Origin: Earliella scabrosa | Lineage: Eukaryota; Basidiomycota; Agaricomycetes; Polyporales; Polyporaceae | Length of the DNA: 64,000 nucleotides | Assembly (NCBI GenBank): GCA_022605405.1 | Contig: JABYQQ010000008.1 | Location: forward strand, 1,798,001 to 1,862,000 | Direction: 5' to 3' | Part shown: positions 9,955 through 20,877 of the stretch, in pieces | Numbering within the stretch: the stretch's first letter is position 1 | Layout: every line of letters begins with the position of its first letter | Notes under the pieces: generated by a model | Told to the model about the DNA's origin: nothing | The model's database searches: none | What the model saw: the letters and a program-made list of their open reading frames with translations, nothing else | Position numbers and translations under genes: made by a program

Positions 9955-11513
9955 ATGACCACCACGATTGACCAGCTCCGTTCGACTCTCACAGACAGTG
10001 TTCCCTACTGCACTGGAACGCTCGCGCTCGAAGGACGCGACTTTATTCTGTACTATGGGACGGATGAAAATGCAAAGTGAGTACTCATGATGTGAGCTCC
10101 ATCCTGACCGTCTCATCGTCCTATCTAGGCGCATCGATCTGTCAGATGCATCAGCGAATGCACTGAATGCCTTGGAACAGGCGTGCGACCCTGCTCCGTT
10201 CGGACGCAACCAAGAGACGGTGCTAGACCCTGCCTACCGCAAGGCTGGCAAGCTGGACGTCGGCGCGTTCATGCTCGGATTCAGTCCAGAACGCTATGGT
10301 CTCATTGAGGCTGTTCATTCTGCGCTCTTTCCTGGGACGGAGGAGTCAAAGGACGTCAGAGCGGAGCTATACAAGCTTAACGTCTATGGTATACCACCGT
10401 CTCTCACCTCGCAATTCACACAGGGAGCTGATCCAGCACACAGGCAAGGATGCGTTCTTCAAGTCGCACACGGACACACCTCGTGCAAAAAACATGTTCG
10501 GCTCGCTCGTGATCGTCTTCCCGACTTCGCACCAGGGCGGCGCGCTCGTTCTCCGTCACGAGGGACGAGAATGGACGTTCGACTCGTCTGCCATCCTCGA
10601 CAACCCGGAGATGACGCCCAACCCGAGCGTCGCTTTTGTCGCCTTCTTCAGCGACGTCGAGCACGAGGTCCTGCCCGTGCAGTCTGGCCACCGCGTGACG
10701 ATCACTTACAACCTCTACTTCGACACAACGTTCACACTGGCAGGGCACGCGGCCCATTCGGCTCCCTCCACGGGCCTTCGCATGCTTGAGCCACGCGGCG
10801 CGAACACAACCGCTGTGTCGGCTGCGCTTGCAGCGCTGCTGGCCGACCCAACTGTGCTCCCAAAGGGCGGCACACTGGGATTCGGCCTTCGGCAGCAGTA
10901 CCCTCTCCCCACGAGCTGGGCGCGAGGCGACCCGAACCCGCTCCACGCGCTCAAGAGGTGGCTCAAGGGCGGCGATGCCGCGCTCTTCGCGGCGCTCAGC
11001 GAGCACGGCCACAAGCCGAAGCTACGACTTCTGTTTGAGTCTGACGACGACAAGGAGGAGGAGAAGGTGCGCATCCTCCTCGACGAGCCGGTGGAGGTGG
11101 ACGATTACGACATGGAGGAAGAGGACGCGTTTGAGGCCCTCTGCCGCTACTTTGGCGGGATCCTCATCGTCGTCCGCCCCTTGGCTCCTAGTGCAGCCGC
11201 GGGTGACGAAGAGGAAGAAAAGGCGGATGTGGCCGCACTCATGCGCCAGCACAAGTATTGGAACGCACCGCCCGAGAAGACGTTGACGTTGCACATGGTC
11301 ACCGACATCACGCGCTACAACCGCCTGCGGTCGACGATGCTCGTGCATATGGGCAACGATGCTGGCGTCGACTACATGTACAAGTACGTGTGTCTGACGG
11401 TCGACGTTGGCCCTGTCGGGCAGCGCGTGATAGCGGTCAAAACGGAGGAGGAGAAGGTGCCCTCCGATTTTGCGAGCGACGAGGATTCCGACTCGGACGA
11501 GGATTCAGATTAG
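9955..11513 (+). CDS. 2OG-Fe(II) oxygenase-like protein, three exons (483 aa)
   Basis: Exons are 9955-10076, 10129-10388 and 10444-11513; introns of 52 and 55 nt with GTGAGT..CTAG and GTATAC..ACAG borders. The total of 1452 nt is in frame. The third exon holds the prolyl-4-hydroxylase-type iron site: H136xD138 in FFKSHTDTPR, distal H201 in SDVEHEV and the 2-oxoglutarate-binding R211 in SGHRVTITY. The family would hydroxylate a protein or small-molecule substrate using Fe(II), O2 and 2-oxoglutarate; the substrate is unknown. The C-terminus is strongly acidic (DEDSDSDEDSD). A paralogue lies at 19361-20877 on the other strand with the same exon layout (both second exons are 260 nt). Confidence 0.85.
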
Positions 11514-11836
11514 ATAGAGACGGGGGTATTTTACTTTGATGGGCGACGCCGTCATTCCTGGCTGTACTTACAGTATGTCACGCGTATTCAAGGCGCCCCA
11601 CGATATCAGTCTCGAGCCGTATTCCCATAGCGGCATAGCTTTACTCCTGCCACAAGGCCATCGAAGCGCACACGCCCCGAAAGTGCTCAAGCAATCGAGA
11701 AGGACCCTGCCTCGCCCGGCAACTGTCCGACATATTCTGATCCATGATCCCAGGTTAAATCACGCCTCCCAGTACCCAGGAATTATACATAACTGTGTCG
11801 CCATACTTCGTCCTATTGTACAAGCATATTTGTCGC
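11514..11836. other. Convergent 3' ends
   Basis: The 2OG gene and the minus-strand F-box gene converge here. No separate gene seen in this 323 bp. Confidence 0.5.
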
Positions 11837-13594
11837 TCACAACAGAGGGTCCTCTTCATCCTCTTCATCCGGCCTCTCCAACACCACGCTCTCGCTCTTC
11901 CCTCCCCGGGTGTCCTTCACGACGACCTCTACCATCTCCTGACCATGCACGATCCGTCTGAGCTGCGTCAGCACCGCCGCTTCCGCTTCGCTTTCACCCA
12001 TTGTCTCCACCTGTCCCTCTTCTAAGGCCTTCACGCAGCGCACAAAGGCCGCATTGTCCGTGGTACACTCGATGAGCAGGTTCAGCGTGCACGCCTCTGG
12101 CAAGGGGCATCGCGTCAGCACTTCGCCGAGGACCTCGAGCTCCTCCGCGATCTCCCCCAAACCCGGACGGCGCTGCTCGAGCACGCTGTCGATGGTCCAC
12201 GTCAGGTAGAACGGCAGCGGGCTCTCGGCCGTCCCACGGGCAGACGCACGGGCGGCGTGCGTAATGAAGGCCATCGCGGAGAGCTTCTTGACCTCGAGGT
12301 CCGTCTTCGCTGCGAGGGTGAGGTCCGTGAACGACGGGCGCGCCAAGAAGACCGTATCCCACAGGGCCCTAGTCCAGAGGTCCGGGTGATCGTCGCCACG
12401 CGGGCCCACGTCCACTGTCAGGTCGGTGGCCGTGTCGGGGAAGTGGCGGAGGAAGGACTGGAGGGCGACGGGAAGCCGCATCGGGCGATCCACACCGTTC
12501 TCGTCAGGGGCGACCGTCGCGGTGAACACGACGCTCGTACCGACAGACGCGGCGCAGGAGACCATCGAGTATGTGGAGATGCTGAGCTCGACGAGCCCGA
12601 TGGATGGCGTGCCGCGGAAGCCCGGGAAGGCCCATCCAGGGGTCAGCGCTGCCATGATCCTATCAAAGGAATACTCGTCTTGGGGGTCGATGGTGTACGA
12701 CAGGGTGTATCCGGGGGGGCCCTTCAGGTCAGGTAAGAGGTGCGCGAGGGAGTGCGGGTCCCCGTCCTCGAGCGAGACCGTTAACAGGTTAGGCAGGTGG
12801 ACGGGATCGCGCTTGCCGTGGCCGGAGATGAGGTCCTCGGGCGGGAAGCGGAGCTCCCTGAGGGACAGAACCTCGAGGGAAACGCACCTCCTCAGCGCCG
12901 CGCGGAATTCCGCTGCGCTGACGTCGCCCTGGACGGTGAGCTGCGTCAGCGACGAGGTCGCTGCGCCCGCCAGCGCGAAGTACGCTGTGTCGGTCTCGAG
13001 CTCTTCCAGGTTGGGGAGGTTCGCGTCCTCCCAGGGTTTGAAGTTGTATTGCGCGAGGGTGGGCAGGAGGTTATCGCGGATGGCCGCGAAGTAAATCATC
13101 AACTCCCGGAGGCGGGGCATGTGCCAGCCGACGACGGTGTGCAGGCTGGGCACATCGGCGAAGGACCTCACGGAGACGATGAGCCTGGTGATCCGCGCCC
13201 AACCAGGACGTAGGGTGGTGCACAGGCCGCGCGGAGACTGAGAACTACAGAAGGAGAGTGGGAGCGGGGCGGAGCGCTCGACGAGGGCTTGGCCGTAGGC
13301 GAGGAACTCCGGGTCCTGGTTGAGGGAGACGGTCGTGATATCGAGGAGGTCTGCCCAGATCGCGCACATGTGGAGGAGGACGGCGCGCCACCGACGGCAG
13401 ACGAGTCCGGCGCGTAAGTCTTCCCTCTCGATGGGTTGCCTGAGGAATCGCTTGACCTTACATTCCCATCGACTGGGACGGAGAGCGGTGAATATCATGC
13501 GGAGGAGTTCATTTGGAAGAAGGTGGATAGGGGCGAGCGCGAATTCGCTGAGATGGAGTGGCGAGGATTCGGACACGGAAGCGTTGTCGGCCAT
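11837..13594 (-). CDS. F-box-like protein, subfamily A copy 1 (585 aa)
   Basis: Single coding exon. The F-box-like block spans about residues 20-75 (IHLLPNELLRMIF, GLVCRRWRAVLLHM, IWADLL), followed by ~500 residues with irregular leucine-rich motifs (LTQLTVQGDVSA, LEVLSLRELRFPPEDL). The start MADNASVSES is chosen because the other A copies start with MADN or MTND at this point. The frame stays open upstream only by reading through a conserved leader intron. The C-terminus ends in an acidic EEDEEDP run. Likely an SCF substrate adapter by family. It is convergent with the 2OG gene and, on its own strand, lies downstream of a BTB 5' relic, repeating the BTB-then-F-box order seen from 21.6 kb on. 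Confidence 0.85.
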   Translation of the reverse strand: MADNASVSESSPLHLSEFALAPIHLLPNELLRMIFTALRPSRWECKVKRFLRQPIEREDLRAGLVCRRWRAVLLHMCAIWADLLDITTVSLNQDPEFLAYGQALVERSAPLPLSFCSSQSPRGLCTTLRPGWARITRLIVSVRSFADVPSLHTVVGWHMPRLRELMIYFAAIRDNLLPTLAQYNFKPWEDANLPNLEELETDTAYFALAGAATSSLTQLTVQGDVSAAEFRAALRRCVSLEVLSLRELRFPPEDLISGHGKRDPVHLPNLLTVSLEDGDPHSLAHLLPDLKGPPGYTLSYTIDPQDEYSFDRIMAALTPGWAFPGFRGTPSIGLVELSISTYSMVSCAASVGTSVVFTATVAPDENGVDRPMRLPVALQSFLRHFPDTATDLTVDVGPRGDDHPDLWTRALWDTVFLARPSFTDLTLAAKTDLEVKKLSAMAFITHAARASARGTAESPLPFYLTWTIDSVLEQRRPGLGEIAEELEVLGEVLTRCPLPEACTLNLLIECTTDNAAFVRCVKALEEGQVETMGESEAEAAVLTQLRRIVHGQEMVEVVVKDTRGGKSESVVLERPDEEDEEDPLL

Positions 13595-13935
13595 CAGGAG
13601 TATGGGTTGGGCAGCCTGCAAGAACCTGGGATGTTCGTCGCACGTGGTTAGCATGACGGTGCCGTTCTCGACGTTGGCAACATACCTGAAGATGGAGTGG
13701 AAAGGAGAGATCAGGGCACAACCACCCCTGGAGGACGAGCTATATATATCTACGCGCCACGTCATCCAAGCTTTTGCCAATGCGCCTGTGGTCTAGGATC
13801 GTTAGGACCACAATGTGGTCGGTCATTGCGCCACCTAATTAGAGCTCTCGGTATTGTTTCAGGAAGGTCCTGCAGGTTAGAACGGGTCAAAGCGCTGCAA
13901 ACCTGTGAGCGAAGCAGAAAGGTGAGAGATGGCAA
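13595..13935 (-). promoter_or_regulatory. F-box A1 promoter and 5'UTR intron
   Basis: On the minus strand this region has an ATATATAGCTCGTCC TATA region (complement of 13735-13750) and a 60-nt leader intron (13685-13626) bordered by CTTCAG|GTATGTT and ATCCCAG|GTTCT. The same arrangement precedes the A copies at 23700, 26670 and 30659. Further upstream, GACCTTCCTGAAACAAT matches GACCTTCCCGAAACAAT before the copy at 23700. Confidence 0.65.
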
Positions 13936-14105
13936 GAGATGGGCAACTTTGCGTACCATCCGAATACAATGTCAAATGAGTCGCTAAGTGGTCTTCTCCT
14001 AGGAGTGATCCTCGACAATGAATTGTCGACCTTCCACTTCCACCTCACTCTGTGGCAGGCGGGACGAGTAAGGCAAGCAGAAAGTCGCAACCGCCAGCAG
14101 CGTTC

Positions 14106-14310
14106 CTTGTCAGCTCCATGGGGACCGTCCCCGGTGTGCGCGCACTTTGTGCCAGTGTGTCGTTGATCTGGCGTAGACAGCACGGTTGTTGAAGTCGACG
14201 AGGCTGGTGGTCGAGAGCAGGAACCTAGTAGAAGAAAGACGCTCAGGGCTGTCACAGACGCGTCTGCGTAACGCGTGACTGGGGAGTCACGCCCTCTCTC
14301 ATCGAGTCGG
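14106..14310 (-). pseudogene. BTB/POZ 5' relic with lost start codon
   Basis: The minus strand carries the BTB promoter element (14290-14251: GTGACT..AGTCACGCGTTACGCAGACGCGTCTGTGACA), then GAGCGTCTTTCTTC, then CGTGCTGTCTACGCCAGATCAACG. The last matches the intact CGTGCTATGTCTACG... of the gene at 21655 except that AT of the ATG is missing. The following STPDQRHTGTKCAHTGDGPHGADKER aligns with the N-terminus of that paralogue (MSTADQRPAKRARTGDGPHDADRD), then similarity stops. Only the first ~30 codons remain. Confidence 0.75.
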
Positions 14311-14648
14311 CGTTCCTGCGAAAATCCGACACTTCTCTCACCATGACCTTGCCTTCCCCTCTTCCATTTTTGCAGCGCAGTTCGTCTCCGGATCAAGTAT
14401 CGTGAGCATCAACGGCGAACAACGTTGTGTCTAGCAAAGGGATAAGTATCAGCCTATGATAACGGAGACTTGCTCAGTTCCCGTTTTCAGTCGGCTTACC
14501 AATTCGCCTCCAAGATCGCGAGGCATCGGACCAACGCGACTCTCGGGAAATGCGATGACTGAACCTGACGGAACATTGGAAGCCAACCAACAGCCCTCGC
14601 ATACTTTCGGTCATCATGCAGCGTAAGTATGGCGTTCCAGGTCCAGGG

Positions 14649-14738
14649 GGAACCGTTATCTTTGTCAGCGGCTTAGTCAGCATTCCTCCAGGCGGAACCG
14701 TTATCTTTGTCAGCGGCTTAGTCAGCACTCCTCCAGTC
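14649..14738 (+). repeat. 45-bp tandem direct repeat, two units
   Basis: Two adjacent 45-bp units (14649-14693, 14694-14738) each start GGAACCGTTATCTTTGTCAG and differ at only a few bases. They lie about 70 bp upstream of the TATA box of the SDR gene and could be a duplicated regulatory site or simple slippage. Confidence 0.85.
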
Positions 14739-14809
14739 ACTCGTACTGTGGAGGGCAAACACTGATAGGACGTTCTTCGTATTACTAAACATGTATCCGT
14801 ATCCTCGAC

Positions 14810-14816
14810 TATAAAA
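14810..14816 (+). promoter_or_regulatory. TATA box of the SDR gene
   Basis: TATAAAA, 85 nt before the ATG at 14895. Confidence 0.55.
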
Positions 14817-14894
14817 CGCACGGGAGGACGAGCAGAGCAGCAGACTCAACCATACATACCACTGCCCCCGCTACAGCCACCCAGATCGAAAGCG

Positions 14895-16222
14895 ATGTCT
14901 GACACTACACGGATCCCCATTTTCGTCACAGGTGCTACGGGTACGTAGTGCACATTTTTTCGTGCAAGCCGTTACACAGAACTGATGCGAGCACCTTGTA
15001 CATCTTCAGGCTACGTCGGCGGTGCTGTCCTCGCTCGTCTCCTCAAGCACCCCAACGCGCACAACTTCGACATCACCGCTCTGGTCCGCAATGCCGAGAA
15101 AGCCAAGATTCTCGAGTCCAAGTTCGGCGTGAAGGCGGTGGTCGGAAGCACTAAAGACCACGAACTCATCAGCAAACTCGCTGAACAATCCCAAGTTGTG
15201 TTCCAGATGGTAGGTGGTACTTACTGATCAACGTTCATGAATAGACATTGCGGACGACGACTAATTCTAACCCCAACAGGCGGAATCGGACGACCCGCCG
15301 TTCATGAAAGCCCTTCTAGGAGGCCTGAAGAGCAGATATGAGAAGCTCGGTGACCGTCCTATCCTTATCCACACCGTGAGTCGCTCTTCGTCCTTTGGAC
15401 CTCCTATGTACTACTGGTCGCTGACCCACGCTGTCCAAACAGTCCGGCACCGGTGAGCTCACAGACGATGCTCGAGGCGAGTACCCGACGGAGACCATCT
15501 ATAACGACCTCGACATCGATCAGATCAAAGCCATCCCACTGACCGCCTTCCACCGGAACGTCGACATCCTCGTGATCGAGGCCGACGCCGTAGACGGCTA
15601 CGTGCGCTCGCACATCATCCTCCCTTCGACGATCTACGGCATCGCGAAGCACGAGCTCGTCGACGCGGGCATCTCCAACCCATACTCGATCCAGATTCCT
15701 CTCCTCGTCCGCGCCGCACTCGACCGGAAGCGCGCTGGGATGGTCGGGAAGGGCAAGTCGCTCTGGCGCGAGGTGCACATCGACGACTGTGAGTGCTCGA
15801 TATGTCATAATATAACCAAAGCGGAAGCTAACTAGCGCGTTCTTCGCACAGCGGCCGACCTTTACATCGTACTCTACGACTCGATCCTCAACAACCCCGA
15901 CAAGACCGGGCACGGCTGGGAAGGCTACTACTTCGAAGAGAACGGCGAGCACAGCTGGTACCAGATCAGCCGGGCCATCGGCGAGTCCCTCGTGAAGCTC
16001 GGGATCTGCGACGACCCGGAGCCGACGACGTTCACCGTGGAGGAGCTCGTCAAGTACTTCGGGGAGGAGAAGTGGGGCTGGTACAGCGGAACGAACTCGC
16101 GCTGTCGGGCTGAGCGCGCGCGGGGCATCGGGTGGAAGCCGAAGTACACGACGGAGGACCTGCTGAAGAGCATTCTCCCCGAGGTTGAGGCGTGGAAGAG
16201 ATTGAGGGAGGCCGCGCAGTAG
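14895..16222 (+). CDS. NAD(P)-binding Rossmann-fold protein (extended SDR/NmrA-like), five exons (352 aa)
   Basis: Exons are 14895-14940, 15010-15209, 15280-15375, 15443-15788 and 15852-16222, all with GT-AG introns. The joined 1059 nt is one open frame. The nucleotide-binding motif GATGYVGG sits at residues 13-20, split by intron 1. Next come LVRNAEKAKIL and a VVFQMAESDD strand end, then SGTGEL and the substrate half ending in EVHIDDSADL. No YxxxK catalytic pair is obvious; YGIAKHEL (TIYGIAKHELVD) is the nearest candidate. Basidiomycete relatives are usually annotated as NAD(P)-binding or NmrA-like oxidoreductases; the reaction is unknown. Not obviously connected with the flanking BTB/F-box genes. 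Confidence 0.85.
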
Positions 16223-17119
16223 AGGGACCAGTCTTTGCGAACGAGAATCGGACGTTTGCCTCATTGTAGAATGCTATGATCCGGTGCTTAGATGTGCGCT
16301 CACCGAATGGACCAAAGTCATCATCTGACTTCCTTTATAGACTATTCGACTAGATTAAGCCCTAGGACGTGAATCTCGTGAGCGCGGCGTGCCACGGAGC
16401 CACTGGTCAGCAAGGCCCTACTGTCGGCTCCTGGTTGTTCACAAGCTCTCTCGTTTATCATTCTAACCGCTCATCACTTCTAGTGTTTGCTCAGCAAGTC
16501 ACGACTTGCAGTGGATCTGCTAGCCTGCGATTGTCCCGCCGGACATATGTAGTCTCACCATGAACGTTTGCCAGTTGCGAGATAAGCTGCGGAACGGCAG
16601 TCACTGCAGGCTCGAGGGGTCCCTCATGGTGGACAATGCCGGAAGCCGAACATTGACAGTATCATTCATGCAAGCTGATTCCCCTCTGAGAACTGGGACC
16701 GTCTTGCCAAGGCGATTTTGGGGTTCCGGATCCGCTGGCAGATGCCGCGCTTAAATCTGCACGTTTCTGCCATCCACCATGCGGAATGCCTCATTGGCAG
16801 TAGCTCCGGGCATGGCTCCATCATGTAGCTGCACGCTGCCTGAGGCTGATGTTGATCCTTATTAATGGTCTGTGCTAGGCTTGTCCTCGCACTCTCCCCT
16901 GGTACACGTCCAATCTTGTGTTGTTGTATGTCGCTTTCAACTTTCACTGAAGGCCTGCCCTTTCTCTGGAATTGCGCTGATCTTGATGTAGCGGCCTCAT
17001 TTCTCATCTATTTGCCACGACCATTGTCGATCTTTCGTATCACTTTCACGTACGTCATGACTCCTGCCAACATCGCTTGCGCGCATTCGTAGTCTCATTG
17101 ACCGATTTCAGTCACATCG
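16223..17119. other. Intergenic, no gene seen
   Basis: About 0.9 kb between SDR and HET genes. Only short unsupported open frames in both strands; no repeats recognised. Confidence 0.5.
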
Positions 17120-19148
17120 ATGCGGCTGATCGATACGAAGACACTGGCTCTCAAGGAGTTCAACTCCCCAGAGGACGTGAAGCCAGGATACGCAATCCTC
17201 TCGCACAGATGGGATGGTGAGAATGAGTTGTCATTCCAAGACATCCAAAACATCCATATAGACGATGAGGCTCGGGAGCGTAGAGCCAAGAAGGTTAGAA
17301 AATTCTGCGAGCTCGCATCACAGCAGGGATACGAGTGGGCGTGGGTCGATACCTGCTGCATCGACAAGACGAGCAGCGCGGAGCTCTCGGAAGCCATCAA
17401 TTCCATGTTCCGCTACTACAGTCTTTCTCTCGTTTGCTACGTCTACCTCCACGACGTCACTTTCCACGACGCCTTCCGCAATGGTGCGAAGACCTTTGAC
17501 AGGAGCAGTTGGCACACACGAGGATGGACCCTCCAGGAGCTGATTGCACCTCCTGTCGTACTCTTCTTCTCCGACGACTGGAAACCCCTCGGGTCCAAGG
17601 TCGATCTCGCCCCAAGGCTGCGACAGATCACCCGCATCCCGGAAGCCGTCCTCTGCTTAGAGAAGCGGCGCGTCGACTTCAGCATTGCTCAGCGCATGTC
17701 TTGGGCGGCGAGCCGATCTACCACCCGCCAGGAAGACGAAGCGTATTCTCTTCTGGGAATATTCGATGTCAATATGCCGACGCTCTACGGCGAGGGGAGG
17801 AAGGCGTTTCGACGTCTGCAAGAGGAGATTATGAAGAAGTATCCTGACACTACGCTCTTCGCGTGGGGTGAACCCTGCGCTATTGGGAGCCTTGCGTCCA
17901 GTGGTAGCGGTCGGCCACAGGATAGGACGGGCCCTTTCGCGACATCCCCGTCGCAATTTGAGCACTCCTCGTCCATTCAGTACACTCCCCGCGCCTCGAG
18001 GACGGTGAGGCAGCTCATCTCTAACAAGGTGAGCACCACGCTGCGGACAGCCCTCAATCGAACGCTCACCTCACGAACAGGATGGAGCCGCTGCCCCTAG
18101 GGGTGACGCGCGCATGACATTCACTGCTACACCGCACGGCGTTTTAGCACAGATACCGATTGTTGAGATTGGAGGGAACACCTACGCGGACTTGTGCTGG
18201 ACGTTGGAGGGCAGGACCAGCACCCGACTCTTGCTGGTTCTGGGGCGCCGCCTCCGCTCTGCCGCAGACACACTGCCCATATACGACATCGGCGAGAACC
18301 ATGCCAGTTCATCCGGTGTATATCGTATCGTGACGGACTCCCCCGGCCAGGCGTCCCTGCTCCGTCTCCCATCGACTCAAATCGCATGGAAGGAAGTCTA
18401 CCTCGCGTACAATCCACCCACCGCTCGTCGAGCTCGGACCGCGCTCTACATCCCAATGAATCACACGGTTTCGCCACCCCTCCGTATACTCGAGCCCCCT
18501 GTAGCCAGGTTGGCCAAAGTTCTCCAAGCAACAGATGTGCAAGTGACGCATGCCGGGCTACCGTGGTCTGGCCACCCGCCAGCGACAATCGTCCTCCACG
18601 ACTGTGACCTCCCGTCCACATCTGCATCGGCATCTGCGTCTGCTTCTGCTGTCGTGGCCGAGGCGAGAAGGGTGCAGATCGTCCTCCAGTTTGGGAGGTG
18701 CACCTCAACTATTCCGTCGGGATCGGAGGCGGTACCCCATGATGCACAACCGCTTTGGGCCAATGTGCGAGACCGCGACGCTGGCATCCACACTCCGTCG
18801 AGCGACCACGAATGCCCCGCTGACCACATCCGCACTTGGCAAAACATGGAGAGAACCTTCGACCTGACCGAAACGCACGGAGTCAGCCTCTCCTTCACCG
18901 AAGCATCTTCTGCGAATACTCTCACCTTGACCGATCTCTCAGTGCAGGCGCGCACTGCGTCGATCGCGATAGTCATACTACCAACACCTCCCGACTCTAT
19001 CCCATCTTCGTCGCAACATGGCACAGCATCACAGCTTCCCAATGATTCCCCGCAAATGTCAGCTAGGACGCTACGCTCATCGCGCAAGCGGGTGCGAGAA
19101 GAGCGCAGCCCAATGCGACGTTCCACGCGACTGAAGAAACACCCATAG
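17120..19148 (+). CDS. HET-domain protein (heterokaryon incompatibility type), two exons (658 aa)
   Basis: Exons are 17120-18028 and 18081-19148; 52-nt intron, phase 0, GTGAGC..AACAG. The HET signature blocks are all visible: YAILSHRWD (24-32), WVDTCCIDK (75-83), RGWTLQELIAP (134-144) and RMSWAASR...EDEAYSLLGIFDV with MPTLYGEG. HET proteins trigger programmed cell death on recognition of non-self in filamentous fungi; many are effector-only genes like this. After the domain come ~400 residues without recognised domains, including a Ser/Ala simple run (SASASASASA). The C-terminus is very basic (RSSRKRVREERSP, RRSTRLKKH) and may be nuclear or membrane binding. No STAND ATPase or repeat domain is attached. 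Confidence 0.9.
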
Positions 19149-19360
19149 CTCTTCCTGTCCTACTTCAATCAACAGGTTATGTGAGCCTCGTTGCTCGTAG
19201 ATATATTTGCATGTGAGCTTCACCTGTCTCCTTGTATCCACGCTCGGCGTCCAAGTCGTATCATGAATGTGATTGTTGCACTGCGCAGTCTATAGAACGT
19301 ACCGTAGGCCGGTCGCGCGATGTAGTCTGCGAATGTCGAGAAATTCATCGCACTGCTGAT

Positions 19361-20877
19361 TCATGCATCGTCTTCCTCGCCCGAGTACTCCATCTCCTCA
19401 TCCAACTCGTCCTCATCCACCACTACCTCCCGTCTCTGCCCTGCTGGCCCAATCTCGACCGTCAAGCAGACATACTGGTACAGTAGTCCTAGGGTCGGCG
19501 GCACCTCCCACGAGCCGTACTGTACATGCGACGTCTTGACCCGATTGAACTTCGTGATCGGGGTGACCAGGTGCGCCGTCACCCTCTTGCCCCTCTCCAG
19601 CGCGCGCACCCATGGCGACGCCGTCGCCATCATGTACCCGTGCTCTCTCTGCGTGGGCTCGCGCCCGAGCGGCTCGCACAGCATCACCCGCCCGCCGGAA
19701 CCATCCAAGAGGGCGCGCAGAGGCCCATCGCGCTCGCTGTCGCTCTGGAACCGGTCGAGCTCGGAGAAGCGGTCGAGGAGGACGGGCCCGAGGTGGTCGT
19801 CGAGGACGGCGACGCGCAGGGTGGGCTGGAGCCCGTGGAAGCGGCACGCGTGCCAGAGCGCGGCGTCGCTGCCTTTGAGCCACCTTTGGAGGTCCGCGAG
19901 CGGGTTCGGGTCGCCGGTGACCCAAGATTTTGGGAGGGGGTAGGTGTGGCGCAGGCCGAAGGCGAGGAGTCCGCCTTTGGGGAGGATGGTCCAGTCTTCG
20001 AGGAAGAGGGAGAGCGCGCTGGTCACTTTGTAGCTGCTTGCGCCTGAGGGCTGGATGATCTGTAGGCCTGAGGGAGGGGAGGGGGCGGTTCCTCTACTGG
20101 GAGACGCGGGGAAGTAGAAATGATAGGTGAGAGTGACGCGATGGCCGGAGGTCACTGGCATGACTTCGTGCTCGACGTCGCTGAAGAAGGCGACGAAAGC
20201 GACGCGCGTGCTCGACTCGGAGTTGCAGAGGATGTCTGCAGAGTCGATAGACCACTCGGACCCGTCGTGTCGCAAGAGGAGAGAGCCGCCCTCGTGCGGT
20301 GTCGGGAGAATGACCACCATTGAGCCGAACACATTGGCCGCGGGGGGAGAGTCTTGTTGCGGTCTCAAGGATGCGTCGGGGCCTATGACAGCGTATCAGC
20401 GCCATCTGTGATAGTCGAGTGGAAGTATTCACCATAGACATTGAGCTCGTGCAACACAGCATCGACATGGTCCAACTCGTCGTCCCTAGGTAGGAGGGTC
20501 GCTCGTATTGCATCGATGAGACCGTTGCGTTCAGGATCGAAGCCGATCATGAATGAGTCGGGGTGCATTCTGCCTACCCTCGAATGAGATGCGTCGGCGA
20601 CCATCTGGTCATCCTGACCAGGTATGGACCCTTGACATCTTTTCTGGAGTACGGCAAGTTCGTCTGGAGATACGTGCGAAAGATCAATTCTCCTATCAAA
20701 CATAGTGAGCAGTGTAACGACAACAAGAGATTGCATAACGTACGTAGCAGCCGCGTCCTTGCCGTAATACAGAACCAGGTCCCTGGACGTCACTTCAAGT
20801 GTCCCACTGCAGAACGGGATGCTTTCGTAAAGCGTCGAGCGCAGGTGGTCAACAGAACTCTCGGGCGGGGTTGACAT
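19361..20877 (-). CDS. 2OG-Fe(II) oxygenase-like paralogue lacking the first iron ligand, three exons (471 aa)
   Basis: Exons are 20877-20744, 20692-20433 and 20382-19361 on the minus strand; introns of 51 and 50 nt. The total of 1416 nt is in frame, and exon 2 is 260 nt as in the paralogue at 9955. The distal histidine H203 (SDVEHEVMP) and R213 (SGHRVTLTY) are kept, but the HxD motif reads Q140-Q-D142 (RPQQDSPPAANVFGS against KSHTDTPRAKNMFGS), so the proximal iron-binding His is missing. The protein is otherwise well preserved, with no stop or frameshift. It is either a non-catalytic pseudo-oxygenase or an early pseudogene. The C-terminus is acidic. It is divergent from the BTB gene at 21655. 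Confidence 0.8.

Noticed and set aside
12257..13213. Plus-strand frames of 138-222 codons opposite F-box A1
   Set aside because: Antisense shadows of the F-box gene; similar shadows occur opposite every F-box copy.
13595..13780. 62-residue N-terminal extension of F-box A1
   Set aside because: It reads through the conserved leader intron and TATA region; the paralogues start at the MADN equivalent.
19526..20047. 173-codon plus-strand frame opposite the 2OG paralogue
   Set aside because: Antisense shadow of a well-supported exon; Arg/Glu-rich composition typical of GC-rich reverse frames.
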